This document shows, one piece after another, positions 1 through 6,644 of a stretch of DNA of 9,695 bases. The DNA lies in the NCBI GenBank assembly GCA_945906975.1, contig CAMDRY010000084.1, forward strand, positions 1-9,695. The letters are read 5' to 3'. Source of the DNA: Bordetella parapertussis (GTDB lineage Bacteria; Pseudomonadota; Gammaproteobacteria; Burkholderiales; SG8-39). The notes below the pieces were generated by a model. The model did not search any database. It worked only from the letters and a program-made list of their open reading frames with translations, and was not told the origin of the DNA. A program made the position numbers and the translations under genes. How positions within the stretch are numbered: position 1 is the stretch's first letter; the number at the start of each line of letters is the position of its first letter.

Positions 1-41
1 TCGGCCATCGGGTCGGGGTCGACCGGGCCGCCGCGGTGTGA

Positions 42-1292
42 CTAGGCCCTGACCGCGGTGAGGTCGATCTCGACTTTGCAGCCGGGAACCAGCAGCTTGC
101 TCACTTGCAGCGTGGTGCGCGGCGGCGGCGAGGGAAAGAACTCTTTCCACACCTGGTCGAAGTGGTAAAAATCATTCAGGTCGGTGAGAAAGACCTGCGA
201 CTTCACCGTGTTCTTGAGCTCGCAGCCGGCGGCGGCGTAGACGCTCTTCAGGTTGTTGAGGATGTAGCGCGTCTGCTTCTGGATGTCCGAGCCGTAAAAC
301 GGAAAGGCCGGGTCCTGGCGCGCCTCGGGCGGCACGCCGGTTTTCTGATCCGAGGCGAGCTGGCCGGCGGCGTAGAGCGTGTCGCCGACGAGCATGCCCT
401 GGCAGTAATGCGCGCCCGGCCCGGGTGAGTTCTTGTCGGTGATGACTTGCTTTTTCGTGCCCGGCAGCACGCCCCACAAATCGATCTCGATTTTGCAGCC
501 CGGCACCAGCAGCGCACCCACTTCGACTGTGGTGCGCGGTGGCGGTGAGGGGAAGAACGCCTTCCAGACCTCATTGAACATATAAAAATCGTTGAGGTCA
601 GTGAGGAAGACCTGTGACTTCACCACGTCGGCGAAATCGCAACCGGCGGCGTCGAACACGCTCTTGAGGTTGTGGAGGATGTAGCGCGTCTGCTTCTGGA
701 TGGTCGAGCCGTAGTACGGAAAGGCCGCATCCTGGCGCGCCTCGGGTGGCACGCCGGTCTTGTAGTCGGAGGCGATCTGGCCGGCGGCGTAGAGCGTGTC
801 GCCTATCAGCACGCCCTGCGAGTAATGCGCCATCGGCGTCGGCGTCTTGGCGCCGCTGATGACGCGGCGCGGTACCGATGGCTTGACGCCCCACAGGTCG
901 ATCTCGACCTTGCAGCCGGGCACCAGCAGGCCGCCTACCTGCACCGTGGTGCGTGGCGGCGGCGAGGGGAAGAACTCCTTCCACACCTGGTCAAAATAAT
1001 GAAAATCATTGAGGTCGGTGAGGAAGACCTGCGATTTCACCACGTCGCCAAAGTCGGCGCCGGCGGCCTTGAACACGCTGCGGATGTTGTTGAGGACATA
1101 ACGCGCCTGCTTTTGGATGTCCGAACCGTAATATGGAAAGGCCGGGTCCTGGCGCGCCTCGGGCGGTACGCCGGTCTTGTAGTCGGAGGCGATCTGGCCG
1201 GCGGCGTAAATGGTGTCGCCGGCGGTGACGCCCTGGCAGTAGTGCGCCATTGGCTTGGGCGTGTCGGCGCCGGTGAGGGATTCGAGTTTCAT
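42..1292 (-). CDS. Triple-domain RidA/YjgF family protein (predicted single-chain imine/enamine deaminase)
   Basis: A 416-residue protein built from three RidA (Rid/YER057c/UK114) domains at about residues 1-139, 140-278 and 279-416. Every landmark recurs at exactly 139 residues: GVPPEARQD at 41, 180 and 319; the candidate catalytic Arg of PPPRTT at 114, 253 and 392; the Glu of VEIDL/IEIDL at 130, 269 and 408; the Tyr of AHY(C/S)QG at 18, 157 and 296. By hand, each pair of domains is about 80% identical over 118 positions. Known family members hydrolyse reactive 2-aminoacrylate and related enamines/imines to ketoacids as homotrimers of roughly 130-residue subunits, with active sites between subunits. 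The Arg and Glu match E. coli RidA Arg105 and Glu120. Each domain has a longer loop (about residues 40-60) than E. coli RidA. No signal peptide, so cytosolic. The ATG is supported by AGGGG 7 nt upstream. It lies 82 bp after livF and is probably the operon's last gene. Family assignment is firm; substrate is unknown. Confidence 0.93.
   Translation of the reverse strand: MKLESLTGADTPKPMAHYCQGVTAGDTIYAAGQIASDYKTGVPPEARQDPAFPYYGSDIQKQARYVLNNIRSVFKAAGADFGDVVKSQVFLTDLNDFHYFDQVWKEFFPSPPPRTTVQVGGLLVPGCKVEIDLWGVKPSVPRRVISGAKTPTPMAHYSQGVLIGDTLYAAGQIASDYKTGVPPEARQDAAFPYYGSTIQKQTRYILHNLKSVFDAAGCDFADVVKSQVFLTDLNDFYMFNEVWKAFFPSPPPRTTVEVGALLVPGCKIEIDLWGVLPGTKKQVITDKNSPGPGAHYCQGMLVGDTLYAAGQLASDQKTGVPPEARQDPAFPFYGSDIQKQTRYILNNLKSVYAAAGCELKNTVKSQVFLTDLNDFYHFDQVWKEFFPSPPPRTTLQVSKLLVPGCKVEIDLTAVRA
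42..1292 (-). repeat. Three in-frame tandem copies of a 417-bp RidA-domain unit
   Basis: The gene consists of three direct repeats of 417 bp at about 876-1292 (domain 1), 459-875 (domain 2) and 42-458 (domain 3). Similarity is visible in DNA as well as protein: 1168-1208 and 751-791 are identical over 41 bp, exactly one period apart. The third copy is close there but differs at several bases. This is internal duplication of a whole domain, not low-complexity sequence. Confidence 0.9.
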
Positions 1293-1374
1293 GGCAGTGC
1301 CCCTTTGCTGATTTTTTTGTTGCCGCGGATTGAAACGGTTTCGTGCCTATGGGCTGACGCCGTGCCGCCGCCCG

Positions 1375-2079
1375 CTAGCCGCCCAGATAGGCGCGATGCA
1401 CTTCCGGGTCGGCCATCAACGCCTTGGCCTCGCCCGACAGCATGACGCGTCCGGTCTCGAGCACATAGGCGCGGTCGGCGAGGCGCAGCGCGAGGGAGGC
1501 ATTTTGCTCCACCAGCAGCACCGTGGTGCCCTGCTTGCGGATGGCGGCGATCATGTTGCCTATGGTCTCGACCATCATCGGCGCGAGGCCCATGGAGGGC
1601 TCGTCGAACATGCACAGCGCCGGGCGCGACATCAGTGCGCGACCGATGGCGAGCATTTGCTGCTGCCCGCCCGACAGCGTGCCGGCGAGCTGGTTGCGGC
1701 GCTCCTTGAGGATCGGGAAGGTCTCGTACACGCGCTCGATGTCCTCGTGGATCTCCTTGCCGTGCTTGCGCACAAAGGCGCCCAGCTCAAGGTGCTCATA
1801 GACCGACATCTCGGGCCAGATCTTGCGCTCCTCGGGGCAGTGGGCGATGCCCATGCGCACAATGGCGGCCGAATCGCCGCCTTGTATTGGTTTGCCGCGA
1901 AAGCTGATGCTGCCCGCACTGGGTGTGAGCAGGCCGGACACGGTGCGCAGCACCGTGGTCTTGCCGGCGCCGTTGGCGCCTATCAACGCCACCAGCTCGC
2001 CTTCGGCGACCTCCAGCGACACGCCGTCGAGCACGCGCGTGTTGCCGCGGTGCAGGGTGACGTTATTGAGCGACAGCAT
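1375..2079 (-). CDS. livF: Branched-chain amino-acid ABC transporter ATP-binding protein LivF
   Basis: A 234-residue ATPase that pairs with LivG on the cytoplasmic face of LivHM to power amino-acid import. Visible motifs: Walker A GANGAGKT (34-41), signature LSGGQQQ (135-141), Walker B with DEP (159-161), and the LivF-typical VEQN after the Walker B strand (190-193), where most ABC proteins carry the H-loop His. The C-terminus AYLGG is typical of LivF, and the length is close to the usual 235 or so. The ATG at 2079 is chosen because it gives the family N-terminus MLSLNNV; the frame stays open to 2121 but the added 14 residues are proline-rich and lie inside livG. There is no clear Shine-Dalgarno sequence. 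The start lies 17 bp inside the end of livG, so translation is probably coupled. Substrate range cannot be read from the ATPase. Confidence 0.95.
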   Translation of the reverse strand: MLSLNNVTLHRGNTRVLDGVSLEVAEGELVALIGANGAGKTTVLRTVSGLLTPSAGSISFRGKPIQGGDSAAIVRMGIAHCPEERKIWPEMSVYEHLELGAFVRKHGKEIHEDIERVYETFPILKERRNQLAGTLSGGQQQMLAIGRALMSRPALCMFDEPSMGLAPMMVETIGNMIAAIRKQGTTVLLVEQNASLALRLADRAYVLETGRVMLSGEAKALMADPEVHRAYLGG

Positions 2080-2806
2080 CAGAGGAGGCGGCGGCCTGCG
2101 GCACACCGAGGTAGGCTTCAATGACGTTACGGTCGGCGCGCACTGCGTCGGGCTTGCCTTCAGCGATTTTCTCGCCGTAGTTGAGCACGATGACGCGGTC
2201 GGAAATCTGCATCACCACATGCATGTTGTGCTCTACCAGCACGATGGCAAAGCCGCGCGTGCGCAGTTCGCCTATCAGGCGAACGATCTGCGCGCTCTCC
2301 TGGTGGTTCATGCCCGAGGCCGGTTCGTCGAGCAGCAGCACGGTGGGGTTGGCCGCAAGCGCCTGCGCGATCTCGAGCAGGCGCTGGTCGCCGTAAGATA
2401 ACTGGTCGGCGCGCAAATGCATTTTTGCCGCGAGGCCCACCGCCTCGAGGGCTTCGCGCGCGCGCGCCTCCGGGTCGGCGTCGCCGCGCGCGAGGGCGCC
2501 GGCGAGCACGCCCTCGACCAGCGGCAGCACGCCGAACACCTCGGTTTTCTGGAAGGTGCGCACCACGCCCATTTGCGCGATGCGAAAGGCCGGCATCTGG
2601 TGGATGGGTTTGTCGCGAAAACGCACCTCGCCCGTGGTCGGCCGCACGCGGCCGGTGATGACGTTGAACAGCGTGGTCTTGCCGGCGCCATTGGGCCCGA
2701 TCACGCTCAGCACCTCGCCCGCCGACACCGCGAGGTTCATGTCCTTTAGCGCCATCAGCCCGCCAAAGCGCACCGAGACGTTCTTGACGTCGAGCAGCGC
2801 GCTCAT
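2063..2806 (-). CDS. livG: Branched-chain amino-acid ABC transporter ATP-binding protein LivG
   Basis: A 247-residue ATPase, the partner of LivF in the importer. Motifs: Walker A GPNGAGKT (37-44), LivG-type signature LSYGDQR (136-142), Walker B VLLLDEP (156-162), H-loop His192 in VEHNM, and the C-terminal AYLG typical of the group. The ATG at 2806 overlaps the livM stop as ATGA (4 bp). The open frame continues to 3148, but that part is read out of frame from livM and is not a plausible N-terminus. Beyond the usual AYLG end there is a short tail, VPQAAASSDAVAQ, within which livF begins. LivG supplies the conserved catalytic His that LivF lacks, as is usual in this transporter family. Confidence 0.95.
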   Translation of the reverse strand: MSALLDVKNVSVRFGGLMALKDMNLAVSAGEVLSVIGPNGAGKTTLFNVITGRVRPTTGEVRFRDKPIHQMPAFRIAQMGVVRTFQKTEVFGVLPLVEGVLAGALARGDADPEARAREALEAVGLAAKMHLRADQLSYGDQRLLEIAQALAANPTVLLLDEPASGMNHQESAQIVRLIGELRTRGFAIVLVEHNMHVVMQISDRVIVLNYGEKIAEGKPDAVRADRNVIEAYLGVPQAAASSDAVAQ

Positions 2807-3801
2807 GATTTTGCCCGCCAGCGTCCCAACAACCTGGGCACGAGGGTTTCGATCACCGGGAAGATGATGCCGCGCGGCATGAACATGGTGGCGAGGATCA
2901 GGATGGTGGCGAAAATCACCATGCGGTAATGCGAGGCCTCGCGCAGCATTTCGGGCAGGAAGGTGAAGATCACCGCGCCCAGCACCGGCCCGATCAGCGT
3001 GCCCTTGCCGCCCAGGATGACCATGATCAGCATGATGGTGATGTAGGAAAAATTGAACAGGTCGGGGCTGACAAAGCCGACGTAGTGGCCGTACAGCGAA
3101 CCGGCGGCGCCGGCCATCGCCGCGCCGGCGACAAAGGCGATCATGCAATAGCGAAAGGCCGAAATGCCCAGCGACTCGGCCAGCACCTCGTTTTCACGCA
3201 CCAGCACAAAGGCACGTCCGATAGACGAGCCGACCAGCTTTGCACACAGCCAGAAGGTGAGGATAGCGGCAGTCAGCGCGACGTAGTAAAACCGCTCCTT
3301 GGAACTCAAGTCGATGGCGCCCACGCCAGGAATGTAGAGTGCCGGAATCGTCAGCCCCGGCAGGCCCATGAAGCCACGTGTGACATCGATCCAGTTGGTC
3401 GCCACCAGCTTCATGATCTCGGCGAAGGCGACGGTGATGATGACAAAGCGGTGCCCGCGCACGCGCAGGATCACCCAGCCGAGCGCAAAGGCGATAATGC
3501 CGGTAATGAGGGCCGCCGCCGGCAGGCCTATCCACATCGACCATTTGAACTTGATGAACAGCAGCGCAGACACATAGGCGCCGAGCGCAAAAAACGCCGC
3601 GTGGGCGAGCGACAACTGGCCGACGTAGCCGACGATGAGGTTGAGGCCGAGCGCGATGATGACGAATATCGCCGATACGATGCACAAGTGCAGCAGGTAC
3701 TCGTTGCGCACAAACTGCGGCAGCGCGAACAGCGCCAGCAGCACGAGGGCGGTGGCCGCCGGGGCGAGCGGATGGCGGGGCTTTGGCTTGATGTCAGCCA
3801 C
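2803..3801 (-). CDS. livM: Branched-chain amino-acid ABC transporter permease LivM
   Basis: A 332-residue polytopic inner-membrane permease that forms the translocation path with LivH. Hydrophobic stretches are evident from about residues 12-30 through to 295-320. Family landmarks: GYVGQLSLAHAAFFALGAY (58-76), the EAA-like cytoplasmic loop GRAFVLVRENEVLAESLGI (195-213) that contacts the ATPase, and GGKGTLIGPVLGA (264-276). The start is GTG at 3801 (VADIKPKP...), since no ATG gives a full-length product here. It overlaps the last 8 bp of livH, and the TGA stop overlaps the livG ATG. The Shine-Dalgarno sequence is weak, consistent with coupling to livH. Confidence 0.94.
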   Translation of the reverse strand: MADIKPKPRHPLAPAATALVLLALFALPQFVRNEYLLHLCIVSAIFVIIALGLNLIVGYVGQLSLAHAAFFALGAYVSALLFIKFKWSMWIGLPAAALITGIIAFALGWVILRVRGHRFVIITVAFAEIMKLVATNWIDVTRGFMGLPGLTIPALYIPGVGAIDLSSKERFYYVALTAAILTFWLCAKLVGSSIGRAFVLVRENEVLAESLGISAFRYCMIAFVAGAAMAGAAGSLYGHYVGFVSPDLFNFSYITIMLIMVILGGKGTLIGPVLGAVIFTFLPEMLREASHYRMVIFATILILATMFMPRGIIFPVIETLVPRLLGRWRAKS

Positions 3802-4663
3802 GCTTGAACAACCCGTCCGGCCGGAACAAGAGCAGCAGGATCACCGCGACAAAGCCAATGGCGTCTTTCCAGCCCGATGACATGTAACCTGCGCCCAGGC
3901 CCTCGGCGAGGCCGAGCAGCAGGCCGCCGACAATGGCGCCGACAAAGCTGCCCATGCCGCCCAGAATGACGACGACAAAGGCCTTCAGCGTGGCCACGCC
4001 GCCCATGGTCGGCTCGACCGGGATGAAACCGCCCAGAACGGCGCCGGCCGCCGCGGCCAGCGCCGCGCCAAAGCCGAAGGCGTAGAGGTAAATGCTGTCA
4101 ATGCGTATGCCCACCAGCGCCGCGGCCTCCTTGTTCTGGAAGGTCGCGCGCATGGCTTTGCCCATGCGCGTGCGCTGGATCAGCACATGGCCGACGACGA
4201 TGAGCGCCGCGGTTACGGCCATTGCAAACAGGTACAAGGGCGTGGTGTAGATGCCGGCAAAGCTCATTGGCGCCGTCGGAAACGGATTGGGGATGGTCTG
4301 TGGCTGCGGGCCCCACAGCAGGTGCGCGAGGTGCTCGAGTAGCAGCGACAGGCCGATGGTGACGAGCGTAGTCGTCATCACTGGCGCGTCGCGCAGGCGC
4401 TTGAAAATAACCTGCTGGATGATGATGGCGAGCACCACCACGATCACCACCGCCAGCGGCAGCGCAAGAAAATAATTCACCTTCAGCAGGCTGACCAGGT
4501 AAAACGTCGCAAAGCCGCCGATCATGTAGAACTCGCCGTGCGCGAAGTTCGCGATGTTCATCACGCCGAAAATCATCGTGAGTCCGATCGCGATCAACGC
4601 GTAGGCACAGCCTATGAGCAGGCCGTTGAGCAGGTGCTGCCCGAGAATAGCCAGGTCGGCCAT
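3794..4663 (-). CDS. livH: Branched-chain amino-acid ABC transporter permease LivH
   Basis: A 289-residue inner-membrane permease, partner of LivM. It is almost wholly hydrophobic, with family landmarks NFAHGEFYMIG (39-49), the EAA-like loop GKAMRATFQNKEAAALVGI (168-186), KAFVVVILGGMGSFVGAI (227-244), and the C-terminal RPDGLFKRG. Length is normal for LivH. The ATG at 4663 gives the expected N-terminus just ahead of the first membrane segment (LLNGLLIGCAYALIAIG). It lies 44 bp downstream of livK in the same operon and has no strong Shine-Dalgarno sequence. Confidence 0.95.
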   Translation of the reverse strand: MADLAILGQHLLNGLLIGCAYALIAIGLTMIFGVMNIANFAHGEFYMIGGFATFYLVSLLKVNYFLALPLAVVIVVVLAIIIQQVIFKRLRDAPVMTTTLVTIGLSLLLEHLAHLLWGPQPQTIPNPFPTAPMSFAGIYTTPLYLFAMAVTAALIVVGHVLIQRTRMGKAMRATFQNKEAAALVGIRIDSIYLYAFGFGAALAAAAGAVLGGFIPVEPTMGGVATLKAFVVVILGGMGSFVGAIVGGLLLGLAEGLGAGYMSSGWKDAIGFVAVILLLLFRPDGLFKRG

Positions 4664-4707
4664 CAGTTGCGCATTGTCGTTAGGGCTTACCGGTTACCAG
4701 ATGCGGA

Positions 4708-5844
4708 TCAGGGCTTGGAGATCTTGGCGACCTTGACCACTTCGGGCACGGTGCCCTTGATGATCGCAAGGTACACGTCCTGACCGTAGGCCTGGTTCTT
4801 CTCGTTGAAGCGGATGTTGCCGACGGCACCGTTGTAATTGGTCTGCGTCAGTGCGGCGCGGATTTTCTCCGGATCGGCGGCACCGGCGCGGCGGATGGCA
4901 TCGACCATGACGTTGAACGCGGTGTGTGCGGCACCCGAGAACTTGGAGGGGTTCTCCTTCAGCTTGTCACGCGACATCTTCACGAAGGCTTCGTTGATCG
5001 GGTTCTTGATGGTGTACACGTACTCGACCAGGCCATACACGCCCTCGGCGGCTGGACCGGCCAGTTTGAAGTAGCTGTCGCTCGTCCAGGAACCCTCGCC
5101 GATCAACGGCACGGTGATGCCAAGCTCGCGGATCTGCTTTGAAAGCGCCGCCGCATGCTGCGAGTTGGCGGCGAGCACGATGGCATCCGGGTTGGAGGAC
5201 TTTATCTTGGTGATCAGCGACAGGAACTGCAGCTCGCTTGACTGGAAGAACTCGGTGGCGACGACGGTGCCGCCGGCCTTCTCGAGGTTTTTCGGGTAGG
5301 AGGCGACCATGGACCGGCCCCAGTCATCGTTAATGACGAGGAAGGCAAAGCGCTTGCCCTTGACCGCCGCCGGCAGTTCGCCGCCGAAGGCCTCGCCCAG
5401 CATCGGCGTTGTCGCGACGGCGCGGAAGAAGTAGGGGTTGTTCTGCTCGGTCAGTTGCGCTGCCGTGGACACCGCGGTGATGTGCGGCACCTTGTGCTTG
5501 CGGGCCACTTCCATCATGGCGGCGGTGGAGGTGCTGCAAAAGGCGCCGATCAGCGCGACGACCTTGTCGCGTGTGACCAGCTTCTCTGCGGCGTTGACTG
5601 ACTGCGCCGGGTTGCAGGCGCCGTCCTCAACGACGAGTTCGATTTTCTTGCCGAGCACGCCGCCCTTGGCGTTGACGTCCTCAACCAGCATTTTCACGGT
5701 GTTGGCATAACCATTGCCGTCATAGGCGACCGGACCGGTCAGCGGCTGCACCAAGCCGATTTTGACGGTCTCCTGCGCGGCGGCGGTGCCGGCAAAGGTG
5801 GCGAGGGCGAGTGCGACTGCTGTGGCGAAAAATTTTATCTTCAT
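4708..5844 (-). CDS. livK: Periplasmic amino-acid-binding protein, LivJ/LivK type
   Basis: A 378-residue type I periplasmic binding protein, the substrate-capturing component of the importer. Signal peptide: MKIKFF, a hydrophobic core, then a likely cut after TAAA at residue 23, giving mature QETVKIG. The mature start VKIGLVQPLTGPVA, the pair Cys77/Cys103 (matching the disulphide of E. coli LivJ), IGAFCSTST (99-107) and ITAVSTAAQLTE (122-133) match the family. The ATG at 5844 is preceded by AAGGGA 7 nt upstream; the open frame runs further to 5967, but this start gives a proper signal peptide. It is the first gene of livKHMGF-rid3. Relatives bind Leu/Ile/Val, other amino acids, amides or aromatic acids, so the ligand is not assigned; the symbol denotes the family, not proven leucine specificity. 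Confidence 0.93.
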   Translation of the reverse strand: MKIKFFATAVALALATFAGTAAAQETVKIGLVQPLTGPVAYDGNGYANTVKMLVEDVNAKGGVLGKKIELVVEDGACNPAQSVNAAEKLVTRDKVVALIGAFCSTSTAAMMEVARKHKVPHITAVSTAAQLTEQNNPYFFRAVATTPMLGEAFGGELPAAVKGKRFAFLVINDDWGRSMVASYPKNLEKAGGTVVATEFFQSSELQFLSLITKIKSSNPDAIVLAANSQHAAALSKQIRELGITVPLIGEGSWTSDSYFKLAGPAAEGVYGLVEYVYTIKNPINEAFVKMSRDKLKENPSKFSGAAHTAFNVMVDAIRRAGAADPEKIRAALTQTNYNGAVGNIRFNEKNQAYGQDVYLAIIKGTVPEVVKVAKISKP

Positions 5845-5920
5845 GGTTGAGTCCCTTCTGGAAAGTAAGCGGGAAAGCCGGCTGTCTGGATTGAAGTGCG
5901 TTCTACAAAGTGGTACAAAA

Positions 5921-5943
5921 TTCAATGTACGTATTGTATTGAA
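5921..5943. promoter_or_regulatory. Candidate operator: dyad TTCAAT-N11-ATTGAA (LysR-type T-N11-A)
   Basis: Perfect 6-bp arms at 5921-5926 and 5938-5943 are separated by 11 bp, the architecture of LysR-family binding sites (T-N11-A). An overlapping second inverted repeat, GTACA-N8-TGTAC, lies at 5913-5930. The position is next to the putative livK promoter. No LysR gene is in the window, so the regulator would be elsewhere. Confidence 0.35.
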
Positions 5944-5950
5944 ATATTTT

Positions 5951-5966
5951 AACAAAACCTGTGCCA
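5951..5966 (-). promoter_or_regulatory. Candidate sigma-54 (-24/-12) promoter for the liv operon
   Basis: The minus strand reads TGGCACAGGTTTTGTT. This fits the consensus TGGCACRNNNNTTGCW at every defined position except the C of the -12 GC, which is T. The predicted transcript would start near 5940, leaving a leader of about 95 nt before livK. A nitrogen-linked promoter would suit an amino-acid importer. The -12 mismatch and the lack of an obvious NtrC-type enhancer site keep confidence low. Confidence 0.4.
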
Positions 5967-6067
5967 TTAGTTTGGGTCATTGCAATTTTTTCGCGCTGCG
6001 CGATGGCCTGTAATCGGCTGCCTGGGCTGCCGCGCGAGATCCCGGCTCCGCTGCGGAGAATTGCGCG

Positions 6068-6095
6068 TTGCGGCATCGCTGTGTTAGCGTAGGAT
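6068..6095 (+). promoter_or_regulatory. Weak sigma-70-like promoter candidate for the cupin gene
   Basis: TTGCGG at 6068-6073 and TAGGAT at 6090-6095 are separated by 16 bp, about 58 bp before the cupin start codon. The -35 and -10 boxes match the consensus at only three and four positions. Nothing better was found between livK and this gene. Confidence 0.25.
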
Positions 6096-6153
6096 ATTGA
6101 TCGGCACATTCCATCTCACCCACCTTATTCGCTCTACACTCGGAGACTCGGCC

Positions 6154-6579
6154 ATGGCCAAAACGAAAGCAAAGCAAAAACTTCTGGTTTCGCACCCGGA
6201 GAACACGCATTTTGAAGGCGGCGGCCTGCGGCCCCAGTTCGTCTATCGCGAGCTCGGTGTCAGCGAAGCGACCGGCGGCGACTACAACGCGCACGTGATC
6301 AGGGGTGTGCCCGGGGCGATTGCGCCGGTGCCCGAGCACAAGCATACCGAGATCGATTTTCTTTTCGTCTACGTGATCAAGGGTTGGGTCAAGTTTGACT
6401 ATATCGGCCACGGCGAGCACACGTTGAAGGCCGGATCCTGCCACGTTATCCCGCCGGGCCTCGCGCACAGCGTGGTTGCCTGGTCCGATGACCTGGAAAT
6501 GGTCGAGGTCGTTTCGCCGGCCGAGTACAAGTCCATCGACACCGTCAACGGCGTCGAGCAGGAAGGGGCCACCGCCTAG
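6154..6579 (+). CDS. Small single-domain cupin protein
   Basis: A 141-residue cupin (RmlC-like jelly roll). Cupin motif 1 is seen around GAIAPVPEHKHTE, with metal-ligand candidates His62, His64 and Glu66 (or Asp68), then a Gly at 77. Motif 2 is HVIPPGLAH with Pro100, Gly102 and His105. These residues suggest a bound divalent metal. The N-terminus is lysine-rich (MAKTKAKQK) and there is no signal peptide, so the protein is cytosolic. The ATG at 6154 is preceded by GGAG 8 nt upstream; the frame opens at a TTG at 6097 but that start has no ribosome binding site. The gene is monocistronic, divergent from livK and followed by a strong terminator. Small cupins may be isomerases, oxygenases, binding proteins or sensors, and nothing here decides which. 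A link to the liv substrate is possible but only from position. Confidence 0.85.
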   Translation: MAKTKAKQKLLVSHPENTHFEGGGLRPQFVYRELGVSEATGGDYNAHVIRGVPGAIAPVPEHKHTEIDFLFVYVIKGWVKFDYIGHGEHTLKAGSCHVIPPGLAHSVVAWSDDLEMVEVVSPAEYKSIDTVNGVEQEGATA

Positions 6580-6599
6580 CAGCGGGCTTTTTCGCGCGG

Positions 6600-6633
6600 G
6601 CAAAACGCCGGCTCCTGCCGGCGTTTTGCTTTT
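6600..6633 (+). terminator. Intrinsic terminator after the cupin gene
   Basis: A perfect 13-bp stem (GCAAAACGCCGGC, 6600-6612, with GCCGGCGTTTTGC, 6617-6629) closes a TCCT loop and runs into TTTT at 6630-6633. It sits 20 bp past the cupin stop, in the 65 bp between two convergent genes. On the minus strand the stem is the same but no T tract follows, so termination of the Bug gene there would be weaker. Confidence 0.9.
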
Positions 6634-6644
6634 GCGGAAGCGCT

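Larger units (their letters stand above)
5845..6153. other. Divergent intergenic control region between livK and the cupin gene
   Basis: This 309-bp stretch lacks a credible gene. Its left half (about 5900-5990) is clearly AT-richer than the surroundings and carries a sigma-54-like element and a TTCAAT-N11-ATTGAA dyad pointing to livK control. The right half (about 5990-6090) is GC-rich with no recognised structure, followed by a weak promoter and a ribosome binding site for the cupin gene. Open frames crossing it are extensions or antisense shadows without family signal. Confidence 0.7.

Noticed and set aside
1..41. Possible next gene starting at an ATG at positions 8-6 (minus), or the end of a plus-strand gene
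   Set aside because: Too little sequence, no ribosome binding site, and all readings are equally plausible.
672..1445. 257-codon plus-strand open frame opposite the triple RidA gene, and similar long plus-strand frames at 1330-2124 and 2929-3807
   Set aside because: These are antisense shadows of well-supported genes in GC-rich DNA. Their translations are Arg/His/Ala-rich with no recognisable domain.
1375..2079. Missing H-loop histidine in LivF (VEQN)
   Set aside because: This is the normal state in LivF proteins, including E. coli LivF; LivG supplies the His. It is not a defect.
2080..2093. GAGGAGG next to the livF start codon
   Set aside because: It is on the plus strand. On the coding strand it reads CCTCCTC and cannot act as a ribosome binding site for livF.
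4661..4674. Mini-frame ATG-CGC-AAC-TGA overlapping the livH start as TGATG
   Set aside because: A three-residue frame with no ribosome binding site; chance occurrence is the better explanation.
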